A DNA stretch of 23,100 bases from Verrucomicrobiota bacterium (GTDB lineage Bacteria; Verrucomicrobiota; Verrucomicrobiia; Chthoniobacterales; UBA10450): positions 1 to 23,100 of the forward strand of contig QHOD01000004.1 of the NCBI GenBank assembly GCA_003218615.1. The letters are read 5' to 3'. Both the position numbers and the translations under genes were made by a program. Below, one piece after another: positions 16,102-22,402 of this stretch. The notes under the pieces are model-generated. The model was not told the origin of the DNA. It saw only the letters and a list, made by a program, of their open reading frames with translations, and did no database searches. Numbering within the stretch: the first letter of the stretch is position 1; every line of letters begins with the position of its first letter.

Positions 16102-17354
16102 GGCGCCGGTGAGGCGGACGCTTCTGGAGAGGGCGACGTCGCAGGGGCGGGAGACGTATCGGAGCTCGGGCTCGTGCTCGGTGGAACCAACAGGGTTGCA
16201 GGCGCAGTTGTGGTGTCGGGTGCGAGTGAAGCCGGGGGAGGCAACGAAACATCGGTCTCCGGTGCCGGCAACGGAGCTTCGTTATTTGCCGGACCCGGCT
16301 TTGCCGATCCACTTTTAGCCATCCGTGTTTCACGCGCATTCCCCTTTTTCTTGGCAGCCTCTGCCGTCGCAAGAGCAGGTTGAAGCGCGGCATCGCCGAC
16401 CTTTGCGCGCAACGCGTCGATCCGTTTCTTGGCGTGATCGCTTTCCATTGATCCTGGCTGCTGACGAATTACCTCGTTATAATAGATGACAGCGGCGCGA
16501 TAATATTTCTGTTTGTCATAAAACTTGGCCACTTCGTAGGAACTAGTTGTTTCCTTGTGCTCGAGAAGCGCCATGTTTGCGCGGGCCTGTGCTGCTTTCT
16601 CACTGTTTGGATAGTGAAATAGGAAATCCTGGAAAGCCGTTTTGGCGTTGGTCGTGGCCGCAAAATCTTTTGTGCCAGTTCGCGCCGCACTAAACCAGAT
16701 ATAACCGATCTGATATTGCGCATCCGCCGCCACCGGTTCGTTTGGAAATTTGTCCACGACCGCCTGGTAAGCTTCGATTGCCATCTCGGGTACGTGCTGT
16801 TTCTCGCGCGCGAGGCCAATGTCAAATTGCGCTCGCGCTGTGTACTTTCCGTAGGGCGCTGTCCGAACAACGTTAGCGAAAATAGTCACCGCGCGATCCA
16901 GCGACGACGCAATCGGGATGCCAAGGATTTTCAACTTCTTCCCGGCCAAATAAATTTCGCCGATGCGAAACTGTGCCTCGATTGCTTCATCGAAGTGCGG
17001 GCTGGCAGGATATCTTTCGACCAGCTGGCGATACGAGTCGGCCGCTGGGAGATAATCATGCAGCTGTTCCTGCAGCTGCGCCGCGCGATACAGGGCACTG
17101 GACGCAAGAGCATCTTTGGGATACCGCCGCACAATGTCCTTATACGCGTGAATCGCTCGTTTCACGTTGCCTTGCTTTTCGGCACTCTGCCCAATCTGAT
17201 ACAACTCTAGTGCGGTCTCGCTTATTTCTTCGTCCCCAGGCGCTACAAACTTCGCTTTTTTGCCCGGTTGAAAGATGATCGAGGCCACGCCTGATTCCGG
17301 CAAAATCAGGGCGGCAGCAGTAACAAGTAGAATGGCACGAACGAAGAAATTCAT
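16098..17354 (-). CDS. bamD: BamD/YfiO-like outer membrane assembly protein with TPRs
   Basis: This 418-residue exported protein has a signal peptide (about 1-25, ending SGVAS). TPR-type helical repeats fill about 44-320, including KQGNVKRAIHAYKDIVRRYP, QYQIGYIW and KYYRAAVIYYNEVIRQQPGS. Repeats of the form 'A...Y..iv..yP' are diagnostic of the BamD/YfiO family, which helps BamA insert outer-membrane barrels. Two features differ from classical BamD (about 245 residues, lipidated). There is no cysteine near the signal-peptide end, so no lipobox. A Pro/Ala/Ser/Thr-rich tail (about 350-418) has been added. I chose the ATG at 17354 because it starts directly at the signal peptide; an in-frame start at 17405 would add 17 polar residues in front. 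It heads the operon with lptE and a TPR gene. A CpoB- or YbgF-like periplasmic role is an alternative. Confidence 0.8.
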   Translation of the reverse strand: MNFFVRAILLVTAAALILPESGVASIIFQPGKKAKFVAPGDEEISETALELYQIGQSAEKQGNVKRAIHAYKDIVRRYPKDALASSALYRAAQLQEQLHDYLPAADSYRQLVERYPASPHFDEAIEAQFRIGEIYLAGKKLKILGIPIASSLDRAVTIFANVVRTAPYGKYTARAQFDIGLAREKQHVPEMAIEAYQAVVDKFPNEPVAADAQYQIGYIWFSAARTGTKDFAATTNAKTAFQDFLFHYPNSEKAAQARANMALLEHKETTSSYEVAKFYDKQKYYRAAVIYYNEVIRQQPGSMESDHAKKRIDALRAKVGDAALQPALATAEAAKKKGNARETRMAKSGSAKPGPANNEAPLPAPETDVSLPPPASLAPDTTTAPATLLVPPSTSPSSDTSPAPATSPSPEASASPAP

Positions 17355-17497
17355 GGGGTGTGGCAGAGTATTTAACTTATCCGTTCCGTCAAGTTCAGCA
17401 GCCACTCGAACACGAACCCGACGGCTGGCTATTCACCTCCGATTTTTAGAGTAACAGCTTTTCGAAGGCGCGAAACCGATTAATTTCCTAATCTCGC
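17355..17497. promoter_or_regulatory. Divergent upstream region of the bamD-like operon and DUF72 gene
   Basis: This 143-base stretch has no gene. On the minus strand there is a TTGACG (5 of 6 with the -35 consensus) and, 16 bases on, TACTCT as a weak -10, ten bases before the bamD-like ATG. If real, the transcript would have almost no leader. No clear promoter is seen for the DUF72 gene. Confidence 0.25.
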
Positions 17498-18376
17498 TTG
17501 AATCTGACCGATCAGAAAAAAATACGCATCGGTGCATGTGCGTGGAGCTTTGAAGACTGGCGCGGTACTTTTTATCCGTCGGATTTGCCGGACTCTCAAT
17601 GGCTCGAATTCTACGCCAACCACTTCCCGGCCGTGGAAATAGATTCAACCTTTTATGCTGCGCCCGCGGAAAATACCATTCGCCGCTGGGTCGAGATGAC
17701 CCCTGCCACCTTTCGTTTCACGTGTAAACTCCCCCGCGAGATCACGCACGCCTGTCGCCTGCGCGATTGCAGAGCAGAGTTAAACTCATTCCTCCGCGCC
17801 ATTGCCCCGCTCGCACCGAAGCTCCGGGTCATTCTCATCCAACTCCCGCCGTCCTTTGCTCCAAAAGACGGCAAACCGGCCCTGCGTGCATTTCTTGCAC
17901 AATTGCCCCGCGATTTCCGTTTCGCGATTGAATTTCGTCATGCTGGATGGCATCGGCCGCAGATCGTTGGTCTTCTGGAGAAATATCGCATTTGCTGGGT
18001 GTGGGCTGACACGACTCCGCTCAACGAACGAAATCTTGCTCCGTTCGAATTCCTGCCGCGGACCGCGGATTTCCTCTATCTCCGTTTGCTCGGCGATTAC
18101 GCAACGAAATACGATGTCGATGGAGGCCACGTCCATCGTTACGAAAAACTGCTGTGGAAGCGGGAGGCCGCCCTTGAAAGCTGGTCGCTCAAAATCGAGC
18201 GGCATCTTTCGGAGCTGCGCAATGTCTGGGCATTTGTAAGCAACCACTTCGAAGGATTTGCGCCCGAAACATGCCAGCGCCTCGCCAGCCGTCTCGGATT
18301 TGATTTGCCGCTGCCTTCCGAAACTGAAAAGACATTATCGGACCAAGACCGATCCCAGCTCGATCTTCAGCTATAG
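17498..18376 (+). CDS. DUF72 (YecE-like) family protein
   Basis: This 292-residue cytoplasmic protein belongs to the DUF72 family, a TIM-barrel group of unknown function. Landmarks are RIGACAWSFEDWRGTFYP (about 10-27), FPAVEIDSTFYAAP (about 43-56), FRFTCKLPREITH (about 72-84), FAIEFRHAGW and DFLYLRLLGD. Together these cover the whole family domain. Length is close to the usual 240-290. The start is an unusual TTG at 17498: a stop codon lies in frame just upstream (17489-17491) and no ATG or GTG precedes the first conserved motif. No Shine-Dalgarno motif is seen. It converges on the PHP gene with 37 bases between, which hold a palindrome. No operon partner is present. Confidence 0.9.
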   Translation: MNLTDQKKIRIGACAWSFEDWRGTFYPSDLPDSQWLEFYANHFPAVEIDSTFYAAPAENTIRRWVEMTPATFRFTCKLPREITHACRLRDCRAELNSFLRAIAPLAPKLRVILIQLPPSFAPKDGKPALRAFLAQLPRDFRFAIEFRHAGWHRPQIVGLLEKYRICWVWADTTPLNERNLAPFEFLPRTADFLYLRLLGDYATKYDVDGGHVHRYEKLLWKREAALESWSLKIERHLSELRNVWAFVSNHFEGFAPETCQRLASRLGFDLPLPSETEKTLSDQDRSQLDLQL

Positions 18377-18390
18377 CGCGCGGTTTGAAT

Positions 18391-18417
18391 GAAAGCAGCC
18401 GGCACGGCTGTCGCTAC
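18391..18417. repeat. GTAGCG-type palindrome at the PHP gene end
   Basis: Read on the minus strand it starts GTAGCGACAGCCG and contains a perfect 6-bp stem, CAGCCG/CGGCTG with a three-base loop (18396-18410), ending CTTTC. The TAG at its head (18416-18414) is the stop codon of the PHP gene. It lies between two converging genes and may serve as a terminator hairpin, though there is no T-run. It resembles the element at 21925-21952 in layout. Confidence 0.6.
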
Positions 18418-19241
18418 GGTGATGTTGCGCATACACCGCCTATCTTGCGTTTGTGCTTTTCGAAAACGCACACTTCGCGAATCCCGAAGATCGACATCTT
18501 CTCTGCGAGACGCGGGAAATGATCGCCAAGTTGCGCGTGCGAATGCGCGTCGGAGGCAGTCGTGAAAGGAATCCTTTTCTCCAGACAGAGTTCGACGATT
18601 CGGTCCGCGGGATAAAGTTCGTTTACGGGCTTGCGCCATCCAGCGGTGGAAAGCTCAACCGCGAGATTGCGCGAACGAATAAGATCGAGCGTCTCGTTGA
18701 CCATCGCGTCGATCTCTGTATCCGGCCGATGACCGTGGATTTTGATAAGATCGAGATGGGCCAGACAATCGACAAGCCCAGTCGCGGCTATTTCGCGGAC
18801 ACGCCGAAAGTAATCGGCGTAAATGGCGTCGATACTGCTGCCCTCGAATTGTTCCGCGCCGACCGGCACGCTGTCGAACATTTGATCGGCGCGATCGAGG
18901 AAATGAACCGAGCCCAGGACAAAATCGAGCTTGTTCCAATGTTGCTCGATCCATTTTCGGCCGGCCGCTGAGTGAATTGGATCGTTATCCAGTTCGATGC
19001 CAGCGCGGAATTTCAGATCGGGGTTTCTTTCCCGGAGACGGTCGATTTCATCAAAATCGATGCCCGTATGATAACGGTCGTGATCGGTGAAGGCAATGTC
19101 GGTTAATGCCATTTTGCGCGCCCGCTCCGCCCAAGGCTGAAGCAACGCTTGCGTGTAAAGCTGCACCCGATGTCCCTGGGGATGGGTGTGGTAATCTGAG
19201 AAGAGTTGATAAGTTCTGGTTGATAATTGATTGACCGACAC
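18414..19241 (-). CDS. PHP-domain metal-dependent phosphoesterase (HisK-like)
   Basis: This 275-residue protein has the full set of metal-binding motifs of the PHP superfamily: His18 and His20 in DYHTH, Asp53-His54 in FTDHD, Glu83 in GIELD, His113 in GSVHFLD, His162 in CLAHLD, and Asp231 with His233 in SDAHS. This pattern fits histidinol-phosphatase-like hydrolases that remove phosphate from small substrates using two or three metal ions; the substrate is uncertain because no his gene is nearby. It starts at a GTG in a region with TATCAAC repeats, so its first residues (QLSTRTYQL) are repeat-encoded. The next in-frame ATG would lose the first metal motif. Its stop codon lies in a palindrome. 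Confidence 0.9.
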   Translation of the reverse strand: MSVNQLSTRTYQLFSDYHTHPQGHRVQLYTQALLQPWAERARKMALTDIAFTDHDRYHTGIDFDEIDRLRERNPDLKFRAGIELDNDPIHSAAGRKWIEQHWNKLDFVLGSVHFLDRADQMFDSVPVGAEQFEGSSIDAIYADYFRRVREIAATGLVDCLAHLDLIKIHGHRPDTEIDAMVNETLDLIRSRNLAVELSTAGWRKPVNELYPADRIVELCLEKRIPFTTASDAHSHAQLGDHFPRLAEKMSIFGIREVCVFEKHKRKIGGVCATSP

Positions 19242-19280
19242 GATTCGACTCTATCAACCATCAGCCTCGACTATCAACTC
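19203..19280. repeat. Nested inverted repeat of TATCAAC units
   Basis: Plus-strand units GAGTTGATA (19203-19211) and GGTTGATA (19218-19225) are mirrored by TATCAACC (19252-19259) and TATCAACTC (19272-19280). The arrangement is symmetrical, and the left half lies inside the first codons of the PHP gene. It may be a regulatory site, or the residue of a heptamer repeat expansion. Confidence 0.45.
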
Positions 19281-19282
19281 TC

Positions 19283-19813
19283 TCACGGCACAGCCAGAAA
19301 TTTTTGCCGGATTCGTAACTCAGGATATGCGGGAAAGAAAACCTCGGCGATAAAAACTTTATTCGGCGTCAAATCGCGCGTTGCAATCGTTTCGTTGTAT
19401 TCGACGTGCTCCTGCGGATTGATCAAGACCAGGGCAGACTTTTGGGTGATGGCGTGATTGTCGGACCACTTCGTCAGGATGTCTCCCGTCGAGTTTCTCA
19501 AATAAATTTCGATTCGCTGGTTGGTCGGAAAATCGAGAGGAATGGGGCGCTTAGACTGGTTCGTAACCGTCACTTTGATGGCGAGCTGGCGGACTTCTGA
19601 GAGCTTAATGGTCTGGGGAGTAATCTGAAGATCAAGTCCAAGGCCGCGCAATCTCGGATCTTTGTATCGCGGAATCGGTTCGGAAGAAAATGGATGGAGA
19701 ATGCGGCCCAACCAACTGCGTCTTTGCGGCGTTGTCGTAGGAGCGGCATCCTGGCCAAACGTGTGCCCGATGATCCCGACTATCAGAAGCAGTAATGCAA
19801 AGCGTCGCCTCAT
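19283..19813 (-). CDS. Secreted BsuPI-domain protein
   Basis: This 176-residue protein begins with a signal peptide (MRRRFALLLLIVGIIGHTFG, then QDAAP). A variable stretch follows (about 21-55), then a beta-rich domain whose core matches the BsuPI family. Landmarks are VTVTNQSKRPIPLDFPTNQR, EIYLRNSTGDILTKWSD, ITQKSALVLINPQEHVEYNE, and a final AEVFFPAYPELRIRQKFLAV. BsuPI was named for a Bacillus intracellular proteinase inhibitor and is now found in many exported proteins of unknown role. Here an envelope location is likely. An in-frame TTG at 19840 exists, but the ATG at 19813 starts at the signal peptide. It diverges from the SecD-head-like gene (54 bases). It lies about 40 bases after the PHP start on the same strand and could be co-transcribed ahead of it. 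Confidence 0.78.
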   Translation of the reverse strand: MRRRFALLLLIVGIIGHTFGQDAAPTTTPQRRSWLGRILHPFSSEPIPRYKDPRLRGLGLDLQITPQTIKLSEVRQLAIKVTVTNQSKRPIPLDFPTNQRIEIYLRNSTGDILTKWSDNHAITQKSALVLINPQEHVEYNETIATRDLTPNKVFIAEVFFPAYPELRIRQKFLAVP

Positions 19814-19867
19814 GAGCGGGTTAAACAGCAAACGTTGCAAATCCTGTCAAACTCTTTATCAATCGGC

Positions 19868-20350
19868 ATGAAGAATCTCTGTGCGCTTGCGATCTGCACG
19901 CTTTTCGCGTTGCCCGCCGCCCAGAAAACTGTCTGGGCCGCAAAACCACGGCACTGCATCTTCCGGGTGCACGCACAAGCTAATCCACAGGATACCGAGA
20001 TATTCGCAACGTCAGTTCGCGCACAACTTTCCGGGAAAAATGTTGCGATCGAAAAAATACCGCGCATTTCCGAGCGTGACGTCATCGCATATTATCCTTA
20101 TACGGCCAAAGACGGAACTTATGGCGCGCTGTTGCAACTTGATGAACACGGAAAGATCATGCTCGACACCTTGAGCATCGAGCGCCGGGGCAGTTTCCTC
20201 TTTGTACTCATCAATGGCCGCCTAATTACCCAGCTTGAAATCGACAAGCGCGTTTCCGATGGAAAAATCTACATCGCTTCTGGACTAACTGCAGCCGATA
20301 TTGACTCGATGAAAAGAGATTGGCGGCTAATCGGCCAGCGCAAGCGATAA
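19868..20350 (+). CDS. Exported protein with SecD P1-head-like domain
   Basis: This 160-residue protein has a signal peptide (about 1-25, LCALAICTLFALPAAQ... VWAA). Residues 83-150 follow the pattern of the periplasmic head (P1) of SecD: ALLQLDEHGKIMLDTLSIER, then GSFLFVLINGRLITQLEID, then KIYIASGLTAADIDSM. In SecD this region folds as a small alpha/beta domain between membrane helices, but here it stands alone with no membrane helices after the signal. The assignment is by pattern and is moderate. The gene starts at ATG 19868, preceded by a possible leaderless promoter (TTGCAA, 16-base gap, TATCAA). Seven bases after its stop codon begins the M23 peptidase, so the two form one unit. Its function is unknown. 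Confidence 0.72.
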   Translation: MKNLCALAICTLFALPAAQKTVWAAKPRHCIFRVHAQANPQDTEIFATSVRAQLSGKNVAIEKIPRISERDVIAYYPYTAKDGTYGALLQLDEHGKIMLDTLSIERRGSFLFVLINGRLITQLEIDKRVSDGKIYIASGLTAADIDSMKRDWRLIGQRKR

Positions 20351-20357
20351 TTGGGCC

Positions 20358-21398
20358 ATGCGGTCACTGGCAGCGGCATTTTCGGTTGTTCTCGTTTTCC
20401 ATTTTCCCATGATCGGTCAGACTGCGGGAACTGTCGTCGATCTTGCCCTGCCAACTGACAACGACGCGCTTTTCAGAGGTGACGGTCCCGCATTTTACCA
20501 ATATATCGAGCGCAATTACAAAGGAGTGAAGTCCACGCCGTGGGAAGGGGGTCAGTACGGTTTTGTGCGTGATCCCATGGAGACGTCAGCAGGGATCGTT
20601 TACACCCGGTTCCACGAAGGCATCGACATTCGCGCCCTGCACCGCGATGCGCGTGGCGAACCTCTCGACGAAGTGCGGGCTATAGCCGATGGACAAGTCG
20701 TCCACACCAACCTCGTGCCCCGCTACTCCAACTACGGCAAATACATCGTGATCGAGCACCACTGGGAAGGCTCTGATTACTACAGTTTGTACGGACATCT
20801 GAGTTCAATCGCCGTGCAGACCGGCGATACGGTGAAACGCGGCCAGCATATCGCCGTGATGGGCTACACCGGGGCCGGATTGAATCAGGCGCGCGCACAT
20901 CTCCACTTGGAATTGAATCTGATGTTCAGTCATCAATTCGAGACGTGGTACAACGCATTCTTTAGAAACGATCCCAATCACAATGGCATTTACAACGGCA
21001 TCAATCTTGCCGGTCTTGATATCGCGCGGCTCTTTCTTGCGCTCCGCAAAAATCCCGCGCTCACCATTCCCGAGTTCCTCAGCAGGGAAGAGGTATTCTA
21101 CAAAGTGAGCCTGCCTAAATCGCCGCATTTCGAGCTGCCAAAGCTCTATCCTTGGATGCTGGTGGCGGGCGCCCGGAACCAGAAATCCTCATGGGAAGTC
21201 TCTTTTGCGCGCTCCGGTGTGCCCCTAAAAATTGAACCAAGCGACCAACAAGTAACGCAGCCGGAGCTGAGCTATGTTAAAAAAAGCTCGATCGATTATT
21301 CCTCTTTGACTCGTGACGTAATTTCCGGGCACGGCGAAAACGCGCATCTCACGAACTACGGCAGACAATTAATGCGACTGCTTATTTATCCCGACTAA
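20358..21398 (+). CDS. Secreted M23 (LytM-type) metallopeptidase
   Basis: This 346-residue protein has an N-terminal signal peptide (about 1-23, ending MIGQTAG). An M23 domain spans roughly residues 75-190. The zinc ligands are visible: the HxxxD motif is His86 to Asp90 (HEGID), and the HxH motif is His181-Leu-His183 (AHLHLEL). The loop SLYGHLS with His147 is typical of LytM/NlpD-type enzymes, which cut peptidoglycan cross-bridges or, if degenerate, regulate amidases; here all key residues are intact. A C-terminal extension of about 150 residues (from about 195) follows that I do not recognise. Its N-terminal part has Gln/Tyr-rich segments before the catalytic domain. It starts seven bases after the SecD-head-like gene and converges with mog at a four-base gap. 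Confidence 0.9.
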   Translation: MRSLAAAFSVVLVFHFPMIGQTAGTVVDLALPTDNDALFRGDGPAFYQYIERNYKGVKSTPWEGGQYGFVRDPMETSAGIVYTRFHEGIDIRALHRDARGEPLDEVRAIADGQVVHTNLVPRYSNYGKYIVIEHHWEGSDYYSLYGHLSSIAVQTGDTVKRGQHIAVMGYTGAGLNQARAHLHLELNLMFSHQFETWYNAFFRNDPNHNGIYNGINLAGLDIARLFLALRKNPALTIPEFLSREEVFYKVSLPKSPHFELPKLYPWMLVAGARNQKSSWEVSFARSGVPLKIEPSDQQVTQPELSYVKKSSIDYSSLTRDVISGHGENAHLTNYGRQLMRLLIYPD

Positions 21399-21402
21399 AA
21401 AA

Positions 21403-21885
21403 TCAGCACGAGGTCGGCACGTTCTGCGCGAGCGCGACTCCGTGCGTGATTGCGCCTTGCACAAAGCCCAGGCATTCCACGGCGCCGCTCGGTTTTCCCG
21501 GAAGAGCAATCACGAGCGAAAGATCGACAATCGCCGCGAGACTGCGGGACAAAATCGAGTTGGGCGTGACCTTCATCGATTCAGCGCGCATTATTTCTCC
21601 GAAGCCGGGAAGCTCGACGCGCATGATTGCGCGGATCGCTTCTGGCGTAACGTCACGCGGACCAATTCCTGTTCCGCCGGTCGTGAGGATCAAGGCGCAT
21701 CCTTGCCGGGAAAAGGAGCGAATTGTCTCCTGAATGCGCGCTTCATCATCCGGAACGATCGCCTCGGAAACAACCTGCCAGCCCGCTTGTTGTGCCACCC
21801 GTTTCAGCGCCGGTCCGCCGAGATCCTGGTAGTCGCCGGCGCTGGCACGATCTGAGATGGTAATGATGCCAACGGCTATTTGCAT
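21403..21885 (-). CDS. mog: Molybdopterin adenylyltransferase, MogA/MoaB family
   Basis: This enzyme activates molybdopterin by adenylation before molybdenum insertion. Landmarks are the opening VGIITISDRASAGDYQDLGG, the central TTGGTGIGPRDVTPEA, the region PGFGEIMRAESMKVTPNSIL with the ILSRS core, and IALPGKPSGAVEC near the end. These cover the whole family domain. I chose the ATG at 21885 (160 residues), which matches the usual start. An in-frame ATG at 21939 would add 18 residues, overlap the end of moaC by 35 bases, and begin inside a palindrome. It is the last gene of the moaA-moaC-mog operon. The product could equally be called MoaB, because the two subfamilies are hard to separate by sequence; the reaction is the same. 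Confidence 0.93.
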   Translation of the reverse strand: MQIAVGIITISDRASAGDYQDLGGPALKRVAQQAGWQVVSEAIVPDDEARIQETIRSFSRQGCALILTTGGTGIGPRDVTPEAIRAIMRVELPGFGEIMRAESMKVTPNSILSRSLAAIVDLSLVIALPGKPSGAVECLGFVQGAITHGVALAQNVPTSC

Positions 21886-21904
21886 TTTTAATTGCAGCGG
21901 TGCT

Positions 21905-22399
21905 CTATGAGCGCCGTTTATTTTGGTTTCGGCGGTCATAGACCGCCGCTACAGTGCGCTTTGTTTTCTTGAGCAATCGGATTTTTGAAATTTGCATTTC
22001 TTTGTCCACTGCCTTGCACATGTCGTAGATGGTGAGGAGCGCGACACTGACGCCGGTGAGGGCTTCCATCTCCACACCGGTCTGTGCAACCGTCCGCGCG
22101 GTGCAAATTACTTCAGCGCCACCCTGCGACGTTACGATGTCGATCTTAATTTCGCTCAGCGGCAGGGTGTGGCAAAGGGGGATGAGATGCGCGGTATCTT
22201 TCGCCGCTTGAATCCCGGCAATCCGGGCAGTCGCGAAGACGTTGCCCTTTGCGATTTGATCTTTGGAAATCAAATCGAGCGTTTCGGGCTGGAGCCGAAT
22301 TTTTCCTGTCGCAACCGCCGTCCGGGCGCTGAGCGGTTTGGCTGAGACATCGACCATTTGCGCTCGACCGTCGGGGTCGATGTGTGAGAGACCCGTCAT
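21905..22399 (-). CDS. moaC: Cyclic pyranopterin monophosphate synthase
   Basis: MoaC forms cyclic pyranopterin monophosphate from the MoaA product in the second step of molybdopterin synthesis. The 164-residue protein shows the conserved blocks MVDVSAKPLSARTAVA, KGNVFATARIAGIQAAKDT (Lys51 is a candidate catalytic lysine), HLIPLCHTLPLSEIKID, TGVEMEALTGVSVALLTIYD and YDMCKAVDKEMQISKIRLL. The usual C-terminal Lys-x-Gly-Gly ending is replaced. After residue 146 a tail (KRTVAAVYDRRNQNKRRS) is read from a palindrome at 21925-21952, so the end looks like a non-native extension. The conserved body appears intact, so the enzyme is probably active (inference). It starts three bases after the moaA stop. 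Confidence 0.95.
   Translation of the reverse strand: MTGLSHIDPDGRAQMVDVSAKPLSARTAVATGKIRLQPETLDLISKDQIAKGNVFATARIAGIQAAKDTAHLIPLCHTLPLSEIKIDIVTSQGGAEVICTARTVAQTGVEMEALTGVSVALLTIYDMCKAVDKEMQISKIRLLKKTKRTVAAVYDRRNQNKRRS
21925..21952. repeat. GTAGCGGCGGTC palindrome within moaC end
   Basis: Read on the minus strand it begins GTAGCGGCGGTC and holds a perfect 8-bp stem, CGGCGGTC/GACCGCCG with loop TAT (21930-21948), ending GAAACC. The moaC frame reads through it as VAAVYDRRN, and another frame offers ATG at 21939 as a possible start for mog. Its head and tail resemble the element at 18391-18417. Confidence 0.7.
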
Positions 22400-22402
22400 C
22401 TA

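Noticed and set aside
21391..21417. CCGAC...GTCGG pair as a terminator between the M23 gene and mog
   Set aside because: Only five base pairs with a loop of about 17 and no T-run; expected by chance.
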